Assembly (NCBI RefSeq): GCF_019243775.1
Contig: NZ_CP069157.1
Span: forward strand, 310,001 to 374,000
Length of the DNA stretch: 64,000 nucleotides
Reading direction: 5' to 3'
Source: Morganella morganii
GTDB taxonomy: Bacteria > Pseudomonadota > Gammaproteobacteria > Enterobacterales > Enterobacteriaceae
Positions 18,041-28,145 of the stretch are shown in pieces. Position 1 is the first letter of the stretch. Each line of letters opens with the position of its first letter. The translations under genes were made by a program, and so were the position numbers. The notes under the pieces were generated by a model, which worked only from the letters and a program-made list of their open reading frames with translations, had not been told where the DNA came from and did not search any database.

Positions 18041-19514
18041 GATGAAGGCGCTTCATGAATCACTTTTACGTGCTTGTGATTTGTTTAGAGGGAAAATTGA
18101 CTCATCTTCTTATAAAAATTATATATTTTCAATGTTATTGCTGAAATATATTTCTGATGTTAAGGTTGACTATGAATATGATTTAATTAATGAAGAATAT
18201 TCTGAGTTGTTAGAGATTGTTTCTCGAGTACCAGAGGATGCGAGTTTTTATAAAATATATCATGAGGCTAAGAATCATGGTGATTATATTGGAGAGAGGA
18301 TTGACGACTCGCTGAAATTAATTGATCAGGCTATTGACTCGGTCTGTCAAAGTAGAGGTGGTTATTTATTCGAGTCTATACAATTTGCGACGGTTAATTT
18401 TGGTGCAAGATCAGCGAGAGATCGAATGCTTGTTAATTTACTCGCTATTTTTGCACGTCCTGAAATGAATTTTGGTTATATCCAAGGTGGTAATGAAAAG
18501 ATAAAAGTAGCATGTAGATATCTTTTTGAAAAGATTGCATCTGACTCGGCGATGAGGGGTGGAGATTTTTATACTCCAGAAGGCATTTCATTACTATTTG
18601 CAGAGTTATTGCAGCCTAAGGATGGAGATAGTATTTGTGATCCTACTTGTGGATCTGGTTCTCTTTTAATTACCCTAGGGGAAAAAATAAAAAAATCCTT
18701 TAAAAGCAATAACTATACTTTGTTTGGTCAAGAGGCTAATAGATCCAGTTGGGCCTTGGCTAAAATGAATATGATTATCCATAACGAAATTAATAGTCGA
18801 ATAGAATGGGGGGATGTAATATCTAATCCTCAGCTTCTGGATACAGATAATAGATTGATGCAGTTTGATGTAGTTGCTTCTAACCCTCCATTCAATATTA
18901 TCGGTTGGAATCATGATGATTTAGTACATAATGATTATGGTCGTTTTAATTTAGGTTTTCCACCTCAGTCTAAGGGTGATTATGCCTTTATTTTGCACAT
19001 GATTTCAACACTTAAAAGTGCAACTGGTAGAATGGCCATACTGGTATCTCACGGGGTATTGTTCCGTGGAGGTCAAGAGGAGAGTATAAGGAAAAATTTA
19101 GTTAGTGAAGGGTTGTTAGATGCGGTAATAGGTCTACCAGATAGGTTGCTTCTTGGGACAGGGATACCATGCGCCATTTTGATCTTCAGGAGAGATAAAA
19201 AACATTCTAATGTTGTGTTCATCGACGCATCTGATTTGGCTAAACCCGTAAAGGGGCGCAATTTAATAACAAATGAAATCATTGAGAAGGTATCAGAATG
19301 CTACTTTGAAAGAAGTAGTATCAGTAATTTTTCACATGTTGCTTCTTTTGATGAAATACAAGAAAATGATTTTAATTTAAATATATCTCGGTATGTTAAG
19401 AAGCATGAAGAGCAGGCTTTTGTTGATCTTGAGAGCTTACGTCAACAGCGTGAGGAACTACTATCAACATTACATGAATTAGAAAGAGAAATGAAAGATT
19501 TTATTGATAATTGA
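18033..19514 (+). CDS. hsdM: Type I-like N6-adenine DNA methyltransferase HsdM, without HsdR
   Basis: A 493-residue methyltransferase with the N-terminal HsdM helical domain (MKALHESLLRACDLFRGKIDSSSYKNYIFSMLLLKYISD) and a catalytic domain with GGDFYTPEGIS, DPTCGSGSLL (AdoMet motif I) and VVASNPPFN (motif IV, NPPF). All key residues are intact. The C-terminus is a heptad-like helix (LRQQREELLSTLHELEREMKDF). It is translated from an ATG overlapping the end of the half-HsdS. The order S then M, the lack of an HsdR on this strand and the A+T-rich codon use separate it from the second type I operon, which faces it. It may be a stand-alone methyltransferase or borrow the neighbouring HsdR. Confidence 0.9.
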   Translation: MSEMKALHESLLRACDLFRGKIDSSSYKNYIFSMLLLKYISDVKVDYEYDLINEEYSELLEIVSRVPEDASFYKIYHEAKNHGDYIGERIDDSLKLIDQAIDSVCQSRGGYLFESIQFATVNFGARSARDRMLVNLLAIFARPEMNFGYIQGGNEKIKVACRYLFEKIASDSAMRGGDFYTPEGISLLFAELLQPKDGDSICDPTCGSGSLLITLGEKIKKSFKSNNYTLFGQEANRSSWALAKMNMIIHNEINSRIEWGDVISNPQLLDTDNRLMQFDVVASNPPFNIIGWNHDDLVHNDYGRFNLGFPPQSKGDYAFILHMISTLKSATGRMAILVSHGVLFRGGQEESIRKNLVSEGLLDAVIGLPDRLLLGTGIPCAILIFRRDKKHSNVVFIDASDLAKPVKGRNLITNEIIEKVSECYFERSSISNFSHVASFDEIQENDFNLNISRYVKKHEEQAFVDLESLRQQREELLSTLHELEREMKDFIDN

Positions 19515-19538
19515 TAATTGATAATTGATAATTGATGG
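19504..19538 (+). repeat. 7-bp tandem repeat TTGATAA, four full copies plus a partial one
   Basis: Four perfect head-to-tail copies (19504-19531) followed by TTGAT. The hsdM stop codon is in the second copy, so only loss down to about one copy would alter the protein. Confidence 0.9.
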
Positions 19539-19540
19539 AG

Positions 19541-19569
19541 ATGGTTGATGCAATAGTATCAACCATTTT
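19541..19569 (+). terminator. Terminator of the half-HsdS/HsdM unit
   Basis: ATGGTTGAT, an 8-base loop and ATCAACCAT (9-bp stem) are followed by TTT, 26 bases after the hsdM stop. The convergent protease gene ends at 19581. Confidence 0.75.
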
Positions 19570-19580
19570 CTGATTAAATT

Positions 19581-20294
19581 TCAATATCCCCAGTGATTAT
19601 AAGCCAAGGGCATCTTATTCAACTTAGCTCTGTGTTCTCGCCAGTTTGGCAAGTGAATACTCATCAGGCCGATAAAACGCTCATTGTGCTTGCGTTCGTG
19701 TAGATGAACTAGCTCGTGAACCACAATGAATTCAAGGCATTCAGGAGGTTTTTTCACCAATTCGAGATTGATCCAGATACGTGCGGTTTGGGGGTTACAG
19801 CTACCCCATTTAGTCTTCATTCGCTTGATGCCAACATAACTGGCTTCAACTTTAATTTCCTGCTGCCATTTTGCCATTAACTTAGGCAGTCTTTGTTTTA
19901 AAATACCGCGATACCACTGGTTGAGAACAGCTTCCCGCTGGGCCGTATCATAATGTGGAGGTACTTTCATGCGTATCCAACCACCCTGAAGTTTCACTTC
20001 AGCGGGCTTATCTACTAAAACTACATCTAGCCGATATCCTCTTCCCCAAAGATAGTGTGTTTCACCACTACACATTTCTCGTTCACTCTGGCGAGGCTGA
20101 GCCAGAAATTGTGCTTGCTGCTGTCGAATCCAAACCAGCCTTCTGACTACAGCCATCCTGATCGCTGTGTTTGACAGTGAGACGGGGGCTGATACTCGTA
20201 CTCGGCCATCCGGAGGCAGTACGCTGATATGCAAGTTTTTAATTGGCTTACGCTGCAAATCGAAAGTGAGCTCACCAAAGGTAACCAATGACAT
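19581..20294 (-). CDS. YgjP/SprT-like zinc metallopeptidase (DUF45) of the type I operon
   Basis: A 237-residue protein with the zinc protease motif HELVHLHERKHNERF (HExxH, with a third His) near residue 197, preceded by MKTKWGSCNPQTARIWINLELV, the WGSC stretch typical of the YgjP/DUF45 family. Such genes are frequently found next to hsdR, but their contribution to restriction is not established. Its ATG overlaps the hsdR stop (TGATG), so it is the last gene of the six-gene operon and translationally coupled. A role in processing or turnover of the restriction complex is a guess. Confidence 0.88.
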   Translation of the reverse strand: MSLVTFGELTFDLQRKPIKNLHISVLPPDGRVRVSAPVSLSNTAIRMAVVRRLVWIRQQQAQFLAQPRQSEREMCSGETHYLWGRGYRLDVVLVDKPAEVKLQGGWIRMKVPPHYDTAQREAVLNQWYRGILKQRLPKLMAKWQQEIKVEASYVGIKRMKTKWGSCNPQTARIWINLELVKKPPECLEFIVVHELVHLHERKHNERFIGLMSIHLPNWREHRAKLNKMPLAYNHWGY

Positions 20295-23200
20295 CAGCGG
20301 TACTCCTTCTGAGCCTTCACCAGGGCCATTACATCGGCGACCGTCACTGAATAACCTTTGATCTCTTCCGCGATAGCGAAACTAATCTCGCGTTCTTTAA
20401 AACGATCCCCATACCAGTCGGCCTTTTTGGTGTGACGGACTGCAGTATCTATCTTTGTCACCAAGACTTCATCCTGCCCGAGGTTGTCAAACAACGCTTT
20501 CTTGGCGAGGGTATCAATACTTGCTGGATAAGTACTTTTACTACCTGACTGCGGATGTTTAACCTGCTTCGCCAGTTCACGTACGTGCTCCAGATACTCC
20601 TGATAGGAGATAGCCTGTTGACGACGAAGTGCGATCAGTTCATCAAGCAATACCGACATTTTTTCGTAGTATTTCGGGTTGACGGGGTTTTCATCAACAA
20701 TAGTTCTGCGAACGTTATTTTCAATCGCTTCAGCCATGGCCTCCTGGTTGCCACGCATGTCGGCTGGAAGTCCATCCAGTGCTTCTTCTCCGCGTTCAAT
20801 AATCAACTCAAGCAGTCCTAGTTCCTCAAAATCCATAAGGGTTTCACTAGGATCGGCATCCACCCAAAGATCCAGCATCTGCCGCATCCCTGGCTCGAAT
20901 TGCTTCATGTCCACGAAATCGCCACTGGCTATTTTGATTTCATCGCGGACTTTTGTGTAAAACTCAACATCGATGCGGATTTGAGCTGCCTGCTGCTCGC
21001 TATAACCAGCATCTGTTAGTTCACCTGCCAGATTGGTAAAAGCGCGAATAAGCTTCGCCACGGATTGGTACAATGTTAGACGTAAAGCTTCTTTCTCAGA
21101 TATCTGCTCTATTGACGCCCCTGATTCTCCACAGAAATAATGCTGATAATCAAGTTGATTACGTGGCATTTTAACTGGCTCGCAAAGGGTGCGAACGGCA
21201 TCCAGAGCACCATCCAGATCGATTTTTGCCTGTTGCAATCGATCCTTCAGTAAACCGGCTACATCTTCTTTGTCGTAGCCGTCGAAGGCTTCTGCAGTGT
21301 AGTCCTGAACTGTTTTTTCCAATGAGCGGAAAAGGTCTTTATAGTCGACAATATAGCCGTATTCTTTATCTTCACCATCCAACCGGTTAACGCGACATAT
21401 CGCCTGGAAGAGGTTGTGATCGGCCATTTTCTTGTCGATATATAGGTAAGTGGCTGACGGAGCATCAAAGCCAGTCAATAACTTATCAACGACTATCAGA
21501 AGGCGCATCTGGCCCGGTTCTTTGATGAATCGTTGTTTGACCTCTTTTTCGAAATCACTCACACGTTTGGCTGCTTCAGCCTCAGGCTGTTCAAAATACT
21601 CCGCAAGCATTTTGCGATAGATGTTGTACTTGGCCAGTTTCTCAGTCAGTCCTTCGCCGCTCTCCTCGCCTTTAATCTCACTGGCATTTGGCTGGTAGCT
21701 CGTCACAATCGCACATTTACCGGCAAAACCAGCTTCACTAAACATCTCATAGCATTTACAGGCCTGATAGACGCTGGAACAAACCAGCATGGCGTTACCA
21801 CGGCCGTCGGCGAGTCGTGGTTTTTGTTCGAAATCGAGAAGGATGTCCGCGACAATCTGTTCTAGTCGCGAGCGGCTCGACAATAGCTTCTGCATTGATG
21901 CCCATTTCTGCTTGAGTTGCTGCTGGCCAAGGCGAGAAAGTTTAGATGTCTTAGCATCAAACCACTGGTCGACTTTTTTCTGCGATTTGACCCGCTGATC
22001 GATGTCACGAGCTTCGTAGCGCAAGTCCAGTACAACCCCATCATTGACTGCTTCATCAAATTTATAAGTGTGGATATAAGGACCGAAGACCTCCACTGAC
22101 TTTTTCTTATCCTTCTTCATCAGTGGGGTGCCGGTGAAACCGATAAATTGCGCATCTGGCAGAATGCTTTTCATTGCTGAATGCAATTTGCCGGATTGGG
22201 TTCGGTGGCACTCATCCACAAACACGAATAATTTTCCCTTCGGATTAAAATCGGCAGGGATGTTACGTTTTATCTGTTCAATGAAATCGTCAGTGTCTGC
22301 ATCTTTGTCTTCCTCCTCTTGGCGACCAAATTTATGTACGAGCGAGCATATAAGCCAGGGTTTGGTTTGATTCAGACGAGTCACCAGATCTGCGCCGCTT
22401 CTGGTGCGAAGGATCTCTTCTTCCACACCGTTAAACACTTTCTCGATCTGTTCATCAAGTTCTGTACGGTCGGTAATGATCAAAACTCGGCTGTCGGTAA
22501 TATTTTCTCTGATCCATTTTGCTAGCCAAACCATAGTCAGACTTTTACCACTGCCCTGGGTATGCCAGATAATCCCGCCTTCATTGCGTTGAATAAAAGG
22601 TTTCGTTGCAGTGACGCCAAAATATTGGTTATGACGGCAGGTTTTCTTCACTCCAGCATCGAAAACAATAAAGTCGTGGATCAATTCCAGCAGGCGCTGT
22701 TTATTGCATATCTGAGCCAGGTGGAGATCAAGCATGTTGGTGTAAGGTGATTCAGCGGTTTCTTTCCATTGAAGGTAATATTTCTCCGGCGTTTCGATTA
22801 CACCATAGCGAAGCCCTTCTAAATCATTACCGGCCATCACCAGTTGGATGGTAGTGAAGAAGTTGCGAATGAATGCTTTTTGCTGATTATCGAGGTTTTG
22901 GCGGATGCCCTCTGAAACTGAAACTGTAGAACGTTTTAGCTCAATGACACCAAGCGCAATACCGTTAACATACAGCACCAAATCCGGGCGCTTTTTATTT
23001 TCACCGTTGTAGGTCACTTCTTCAGCTATAGCAAAATCATTGGCTTCTGGATTTTTCCAGTCCACCAACCACACGGTTTGATTCTGCTCACCAGCACCTT
23101 CTTTATCCTTCACGCCGTAGCGTAGCAGGCGATACACCTCTTTGTTTGCATCATAGAGGATACGACCTTCACCGAGGCTTGCGGCTCGATCCAGTTGCCG

Positions 23201-23389
23201 TAATGCTCTGGCTATTAGTACTTCTGAAACGCCGCGCTTTGTTAACCAGGCAGAAACTAAGCCTGGTTCAATATTCCGGTTGTCTTCTCGTTTATGCCAG
23301 TTACCAAGATAGTGATAACCGAGATGTTTGGTGAATAACTGGATAACACGTTTTTGTGTTATGCGTTCACGTTGGCCAACACTGTTCAT
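20294..23389 (-). CDS. hsdR: Type I restriction endonuclease subunit HsdR
   Basis: The motor and nuclease subunit of a type I restriction complex; it translocates DNA and cuts away from the recognition site. The 1031 residues show the N-terminal nuclease core [20 protein letters not shown] (Asp136, Glu150, Lys152 of the PD-(D/E)xK fold), Walker A in TQGSGKS (277-283), DECH (392-395) and later helicase motifs ([44 protein letters not shown]). All look intact. It overlaps the upstream DUF262 gene by 4 bases (ATGA) and the protease gene by one. It requires HsdM and HsdS, and the hsdM of this operon is frameshifted as sequenced. Confidence 0.96.
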   Translation of the reverse strand: MNSVGQRERITQKRVIQLFTKHLGYHYLGNWHKREDNRNIEPGLVSAWLTKRGVSEVLIARALRQLDRAASLGEGRILYDANKEVYRLLRYGVKDKEGAGEQNQTVWLVDWKNPEANDFAIAEEVTYNGENKKRPDLVLYVNGIALGVIELKRSTVSVSEGIRQNLDNQQKAFIRNFFTTIQLVMAGNDLEGLRYGVIETPEKYYLQWKETAESPYTNMLDLHLAQICNKQRLLELIHDFIVFDAGVKKTCRHNQYFGVTATKPFIQRNEGGIIWHTQGSGKSLTMVWLAKWIRENITDSRVLIITDRTELDEQIEKVFNGVEEEILRTRSGADLVTRLNQTKPWLICSLVHKFGRQEEEDKDADTDDFIEQIKRNIPADFNPKGKLFVFVDECHRTQSGKLHSAMKSILPDAQFIGFTGTPLMKKDKKKSVEVFGPYIHTYKFDEAVNDGVVLDLRYEARDIDQRVKSQKKVDQWFDAKTSKLSRLGQQQLKQKWASMQKLLSSRSRLEQIVADILLDFEQKPRLADGRGNAMLVCSSVYQACKCYEMFSEAGFAGKCAIVTSYQPNASEIKGEESGEGLTEKLAKYNIYRKMLAEYFEQPEAEAAKRVSDFEKEVKQRFIKEPGQMRLLIVVDKLLTGFDAPSATYLYIDKKMADHNLFQAICRVNRLDGEDKEYGYIVDYKDLFRSLEKTVQDYTAEAFDGYDKEDVAGLLKDRLQQAKIDLDGALDAVRTLCEPVKMPRNQLDYQHYFCGESGASIEQISEKEALRLTLYQSVAKLIRAFTNLAGELTDAGYSEQQAAQIRIDVEFYTKVRDEIKIASGDFVDMKQFEPGMRQMLDLWVDADPSETLMDFEELGLLELIIERGEEALDGLPADMRGNQEAMAEAIENNVRRTIVDENPVNPKYYEKMSVLLDELIALRRQQAISYQEYLEHVRELAKQVKHPQSGSKSTYPASIDTLAKKALFDNLGQDEVLVTKIDTAVRHTKKADWYGDRFKEREISFAIAEEIKGYSVTVADVMALVKAQKEYR

Positions 23390-25416
23390 AACACCTCCCT
23401 TAATACGCTATCACTACCACCAGCACTGGTTAACACTGCCAGCATTTCCGCTTCGTGAGTGGCGATTTCTTCTTCCCCCCACTGATTGTTCTTCTTCATC
23501 AGCTCGATCATGGCGAGCAGTTTCAGACTATCAATTTCATTCCGTTCCAGACTCGCTTCGAAGTGCTCTTGCTTTTGTTTTGGCTGGAAATTACTCAATC
23601 GCGAATTCTTGTTGTGGCTAATCAGACTGAGGTTGCCGAAGGTATGCAACGATGTATCTGGTAATGTCCTATAGCCATCCATGGGGTGCTGGGGATAGAA
23701 ATGCTCTACCGAGCTTCGGAAGGTAAATTCGAAACGTTTGACTACTTCAGCTTTATGTCTGTCACGGCACCAGAGTAAGTAGTCCAGGTAATTGAATACC
23801 AGGTTGTTTGCTATCATCCCAAAGCGCATCTTCTTATTAATCTTGTCCGACAGTACCACAGGTTGGAGATGTAGCTCTTTACCGTAGATAATCTCAAAAT
23901 ATGATTTTGGTTCTTGTTCTGCCAGGAAGTTTTGAAAGACAAACGAGGAGGCGAGATGCTCCAGATACCCGAGGTACTTCCTTGCATCTATCTGGTTTTC
24001 AGCGGAATGGGCATTAAACAGATAGTATAAAGCTCCATTCAACCAGTGTTTATAAACCAGAGTAGGGGTTGAAACGTGGAATGCGGAAAGCAGCATCAAA
24101 ATCTGTCGGTTGATGCTGGTACTGTTACCCTCATCTTCATTAAACGTATTGGTATAGCTGGTGCTCTTTTCCGAATACCAACGCAGGCGTTTCAAACTCC
24201 AGCTATCGCTACCTTTGGCGAACTCTCGTTTTATCACGAACTGATCAAAAAGATATTTGCATTTGAGAAGTGCAAAGACAAAATCCTGTACTGCTTTAAC
24301 TGGGTCATTCTGCTTTAACAGCCGAAGCTCGAACTGTTCGATTAATTGTTTGTCGTCAAGCGGAACATCTACTCTGTTCTTGCCTATGTTGCTGCAGACA
24401 CGCAAAACATGAAGCAGGAAGTTGGAGAAGTTGATAACACTATTAAAACGCTCTGAGCTACCTTCATCTTCGTCACCTCTATCACCACTTATGGTTGAAG
24501 ATGACTTGATAATGTCAGCCAGTGTGCGGTTTGTTTGGTTCTCTCTTGTACCAAGCGCCGAAGCCGATGGGATAAGCATGCCAGCTAGAGAATTAAAATC
24601 AGCAGGCACAAATCGCCCCCAATTTTCCAGCCCAAATAATTGATGACGTTCGGCTGGTGTAAAACCGTACTGGACATAACGTTCCATGTTGGAGCAAGCA
24701 TCCCAAACTCGTGAGAGGGTGTTCAGGCTGCTCTGTCGATCTTGCTGGTCCGTTATCTCGTTGAGTACCGCCATTAGTCGTGCTTTCACAACCTCATGCT
24801 TTTCGAGTTGCTCACCTCGGTTGTTCATCACCTCAAAAAAATGATTGAGGTCGGTATCGGCAGGCACTTCTATTCGGGCAATTTGTACATGGTCGAACAG
24901 GTAGGTACAGAAATGATTTAATGACTCGCCAACCAGTTTCAAGTCGCGTAGTACCTTACCAATAAGTTCATAGCCATTGATCAGCCCTTCGTTAAATTCC
25001 TTGCTCCGCAGTTTATGCGGTTCCACACCTTGCCAGAGTCGTTCAAATGTTTCGCCAGACTTGGGCCTGCTCTCAAACCCTAAGTTAATCCCTTGGTACC
25101 AGCCCATATCCAAGGTGGACCCTGCTTGTTTTTTTAACCAGTTAGCCAGAAGGGATAGGGTAGTGAAACGCTGTTGTCCGTCGATTATCTCTGCGTGCCC
25201 ATCAGGACGAGTGAACACGACCAACGTACCGATGTAGTAAGTTTGAGGGTATAGGTTATGCAGGCTTTTTTGCTGGTAGTCGAGTATGTCCTGTACAAGT
25301 TGAGTGATTTCACCCTCTCCCCAGGCATAGTTACGCTGGTACATGGGGATAAGATAACGAGATGCATCGCCCAGTAATGATCTGACCGTAAAGGATGTTA
25401 CCTTTGCATCACTCAT
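23386..25416 (-). CDS. DUF262-DUF1524 (GmrSD-like) nuclease candidate inside the type I operon
   Basis: A 676-residue protein. The N-terminal DUF262 (ParB/sulfiredoxin-like NTP-utilising fold) shows [10 protein letters not shown] (23-32) and [11 protein letters not shown] (DGQQR at 79-83), then [22 protein letters not shown]. The C-terminal region contains VEHFYPQHP (around 570) and [17 protein letters not shown], the DUF1524 His-Me/HNH-type nuclease signature. This is the architecture of GmrSD-type IV enzymes that cut modified phage DNA. Overlaps of 4 and 8 bases with hsdR and the second DUF262 gene place it firmly in the operon. A defence function is inferred from the family; the target is unknown. 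Confidence 0.88.
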   Translation of the reverse strand: MSDAKVTSFTVRSLLGDASRYLIPMYQRNYAWGEGEITQLVQDILDYQQKSLHNLYPQTYYIGTLVVFTRPDGHAEIIDGQQRFTTLSLLANWLKKQAGSTLDMGWYQGINLGFESRPKSGETFERLWQGVEPHKLRSKEFNEGLINGYELIGKVLRDLKLVGESLNHFCTYLFDHVQIARIEVPADTDLNHFFEVMNNRGEQLEKHEVVKARLMAVLNEITDQQDRQSSLNTLSRVWDACSNMERYVQYGFTPAERHQLFGLENWGRFVPADFNSLAGMLIPSASALGTRENQTNRTLADIIKSSSTISGDRGDEDEGSSERFNSVINFSNFLLHVLRVCSNIGKNRVDVPLDDKQLIEQFELRLLKQNDPVKAVQDFVFALLKCKYLFDQFVIKREFAKGSDSWSLKRLRWYSEKSTSYTNTFNEDEGNSTSINRQILMLLSAFHVSTPTLVYKHWLNGALYYLFNAHSAENQIDARKYLGYLEHLASSFVFQNFLAEQEPKSYFEIIYGKELHLQPVVLSDKINKKMRFGMIANNLVFNYLDYLLWCRDRHKAEVVKRFEFTFRSSVEHFYPQHPMDGYRTLPDTSLHTFGNLSLISHNKNSRLSNFQPKQKQEHFEASLERNEIDSLKLLAMIELMKKNNQWGEEEIATHEAEMLAVLTSAGGSDSVLREVL

Positions 25417-26842
25417 AGTAGTTCATCTCCTTGAACAGCCTCACCAGCTCATCTTGCTCATAGTTACCGGTACGGCGGTTATTATTATTTTCTGAAGCCC
25501 GAATTGTGGGTAATGGTATAGATAGCACATCACCAGGTACTCTGGCTTCTTTGATTACCCGGAACAGATTATTTTCCAGCACGTACTTATCCATAGTCGC
25601 TAGCTGTACCACCTGCTGTCGGATTCGGCATCTATAGGCCCAGATAAAGCTTTTTTCAATCGCTGCAGATAAGGACTGCCCGCCAAATTTGTCGATATAA
25701 AAGATCAGAGCACAATCAAACATAGTGCGTATATATTGATCCCCTGTTCGATAGCGATTGCGATAGCTATTTAACGTTCTTAGTATCTGAGTTGCCATTT
25801 CACCAAGGATTACGCCCTGAATCATTAACGGCTTTTGACTATGAGTGCTGGCATGTTCACTGGCGATAATTGCCGATACCTGTTGCTGGTAGTGTTCTGC
25901 CATTTCGAAAAAGCGTCTTCCATTGATAATCATCTGATCGAGATGGAAAGGGAAACGCATTTTCTGGCCGTCAATCTTGCGCTGGTATTGATTGTTATAG
26001 TCATCAACAAAATGGTGAGCCATACGCAAAGATTCCACATAAGGGAACTGACCAATCTGGTCAAGGTTGATCCCTTTGAATAAGCCAACCTCATCCTTAC
26101 CAAAGAAGCGAGCTGAATTCCCCTGTGACCACTGACGTACTCTGTAGAGATAGGATGCGAAAAGATTAGCCAGGTCATCGCTGGGCAATCCTTCCCAATG
26201 GGCAACGGATTCAGCTTTTAGCTCTGCCTCATGGCTGGCGAATTCACGTAGATGGAAGGCTTTAAGCAGATCGTGAGGATCCAGATCCCGTCCACGGGCA
26301 TTTTGTGAGTCGAAAAACTGAAAGGCTTCAGACAAGTCAGTTAGTACAAAGGCCACAACTTGGCAGCGATTGAGAAGAAAATCGATATGCTGCTCGCTAA
26401 ATTCTCGGTGGCAAACCCGGCGTTTTAGCTCTTGATAATTCTGGTGCAGATTGTGTTCCGAGACCTGGCTAGCAAAGCGCTGTCGCTCCATAAAGCCTTT
26501 AACAGTGGGCATTATCTGGACTAGCGTTTCCCGCAAATCTCTGCGTTCCAATCCAGCAAGTCGGGTTTCGATAATGGCCCATACGGCCAGCATTAATGTC
26601 AACGTTCGTTGCTGGCCATCGACGATATCGAGCTTGTTTTTTTCATCACTTTCGGTGTGATGAAACACCACTGAGCCCAACCGATAAGCCGATTTATCAA
26701 GATGGCTATCAATATCGGCAAACAGTTCGCTGATATTTTTGACCGTCCATTTATAAGGACGCTGATAGGCCGGAATGGTTACGTCAGTCAGGCTCAATAG
26801 ACTCTTGACCGACAGAACTGTCTTATCAAGGGCATGTGTCAT
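25409..26842 (-). CDS. Second DUF262 protein, lacking a recognisable DUF1524 nuclease domain
   Basis: A 477-residue DUF262 protein with [10 protein letters not shown] (23-32), [15 protein letters not shown] (DGQQR at 75-79) and [23 protein letters not shown]. The C-terminal half is helical and lacks the EHxxPQ...GNLxL...N signature seen in its neighbour, so it may be the sensing or NTP-binding partner while the 676-residue protein carries the nuclease, comparable to GmrS and GmrD as separate subunits. It overlaps hsdS by 4 bases upstream and the other DUF262 gene by 8 bases downstream. The division of labour is inference. Confidence 0.85.
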   Translation of the reverse strand: MTHALDKTVLSVKSLLSLTDVTIPAYQRPYKWTVKNISELFADIDSHLDKSAYRLGSVVFHHTESDEKNKLDIVDGQQRTLTLMLAVWAIIETRLAGLERRDLRETLVQIMPTVKGFMERQRFASQVSEHNLHQNYQELKRRVCHREFSEQHIDFLLNRCQVVAFVLTDLSEAFQFFDSQNARGRDLDPHDLLKAFHLREFASHEAELKAESVAHWEGLPSDDLANLFASYLYRVRQWSQGNSARFFGKDEVGLFKGINLDQIGQFPYVESLRMAHHFVDDYNNQYQRKIDGQKMRFPFHLDQMIINGRRFFEMAEHYQQQVSAIIASEHASTHSQKPLMIQGVILGEMATQILRTLNSYRNRYRTGDQYIRTMFDCALIFYIDKFGGQSLSAAIEKSFIWAYRCRIRQQVVQLATMDKYVLENNLFRVIKEARVPGDVLSIPLPTIRASENNNNRRTGNYEQDELVRLFKEMNYYE

Positions 26843-28143
26843 GGTTGGCGATCCAATGGTAAACGAATACGCCCGGTCAGCAGCTGTTGCATCATGCCCT
26901 GTTTTATATCGCGAATCTTGGCGAGTTTTTGCTCTAATGCCTCGAGTTCAGCATCCATATCTAAGAGGATGGTGGCGATAGCAGTTTGTTCTTGATCGCA
27001 GGATGGCATTGATATTATAAAACCAGATAGGTCTTTATTTGTTATCTGGTTAATAGTCGCCCCCATGGTTTCATCTATTTGGTTGTGAATTAAATTAGAT
27101 TGAAATTGGTAGAAAATAAAATCATGAGCTTTTGTTCTATATATAGCCATAAAGGCACCAAAAGCGCATCCTTCAGCCGCGTGATCGATTAAAGCACATT
27201 TTCCGATTAGTTTGCGGCTCCCATTTCTGACGCAAATTAAAATATCGCCTTTCCTTACGATGACTCTCTCGGGTAAGTCCATATTTACAAAAACGTTATC
27301 TTGATATGCTAGCTTGTTATTCTGAACGTTTGATGAACGCAATACTAATGTACCTGTATCGGAAACATCTCGAGGGCTATATGTAAGGCCAATGATACAT
27401 TGACCTATTTCTCCCAATTTTACGCATATCCAATCTTCAGGAATGAGCCCTAGCTCACTAGGTTTATTACCCTTGAGTACCCCATCCGGGTGTTTAGCGA
27501 ATTGTGGCAAGCGGGTACGACCAGTCAGCAGCTGCTGCATGGTGGCGGTTTTAATGGCCTGTTTTTTGGCGATTAACTTCTCAAGTTCTGTAATCAGCGC
27601 ATCTGTATCGGAAAGCACACCAGCGATGGCTATTTGCTCTTTTAATGATGGCCATGCAATTTTGCAATTACCAAGAGCTACTCCAGTTAATTGTGGAACA
27701 CCGCTACTTTCATTGAATACATCAACTGCATGATTAATATAATTGGACAGAAATATGATATTCCCTTTAGGGAATAAGACGATCAAACGGCCAATTGCGC
27801 CGAACCCTCCAGACCTACAAATTGCGGTACCAAGCCCTACACCGCGCCCAACGACGGTGACAGCATCCATTAAATATTCGGCATAATCGTAATATCCATA
27901 TATACCTGGCTCATCTACAGTATTCGAAAATACTGGATAACAGAATTTATTGTCAAATTCTGTCGACATTCTCTTCTCATTGACGTCTTTACCAACTCGG
28001 ATGTCAGCAATTTCATGAATTGAAACAACATCCCAATCCTCTGGAATGAGTCCTAATTCAGTTAGTCTAAAGCTTGTCGTAACAGACTGTTGCGGTGAAG
28101 CAATCGATTCTTTACTTTGCATTTTTTCTGGGTTATTGATCAT
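26839..28143 (-). CDS. hsdS: Type I specificity subunit HsdS (two recognition domains)
   Basis: The 434-residue subunit that chooses the bipartite DNA target. It has the expected internal duplication: each half begins with ELGLIPEDW and ends with a conserved helix plus QQLLTGRTRLP (about residue 205) or QQLLTGRIRLP (C-terminus). The two variable stretches between, about 140 residues each, are the target-recognition domains and are unlike one another, predicting an asymmetric target. It lies 2 bases after hsdM and overlaps the DUF262 gene by 4 bases. It shows no clear similarity to the half-HsdS at 17438. Confidence 0.93.
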   Translation of the reverse strand: MINNPEKMQSKESIASPQQSVTTSFRLTELGLIPEDWDVVSIHEIADIRVGKDVNEKRMSTEFDNKFCYPVFSNTVDEPGIYGYYDYAEYLMDAVTVVGRGVGLGTAICRSGGFGAIGRLIVLFPKGNIIFLSNYINHAVDVFNESSGVPQLTGVALGNCKIAWPSLKEQIAIAGVLSDTDALITELEKLIAKKQAIKTATMQQLLTGRTRLPQFAKHPDGVLKGNKPSELGLIPEDWICVKLGEIGQCIIGLTYSPRDVSDTGTLVLRSSNVQNNKLAYQDNVFVNMDLPERVIVRKGDILICVRNGSRKLIGKCALIDHAAEGCAFGAFMAIYRTKAHDFIFYQFQSNLIHNQIDETMGATINQITNKDLSGFIISMPSCDQEQTAIATILLDMDAELEALEQKLAKIRDIKQGMMQQLLTGRIRLPLDRQP

Positions 28144-28145
28144 TT

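Noticed and set aside
19504..19538. TTGATAA tandem repeat as a phase-variation switch for the A+T-rich hsdM
   Set aside because: The stop codon is already reached in the second copy, so ordinary gain or loss of copies leaves the protein unchanged.
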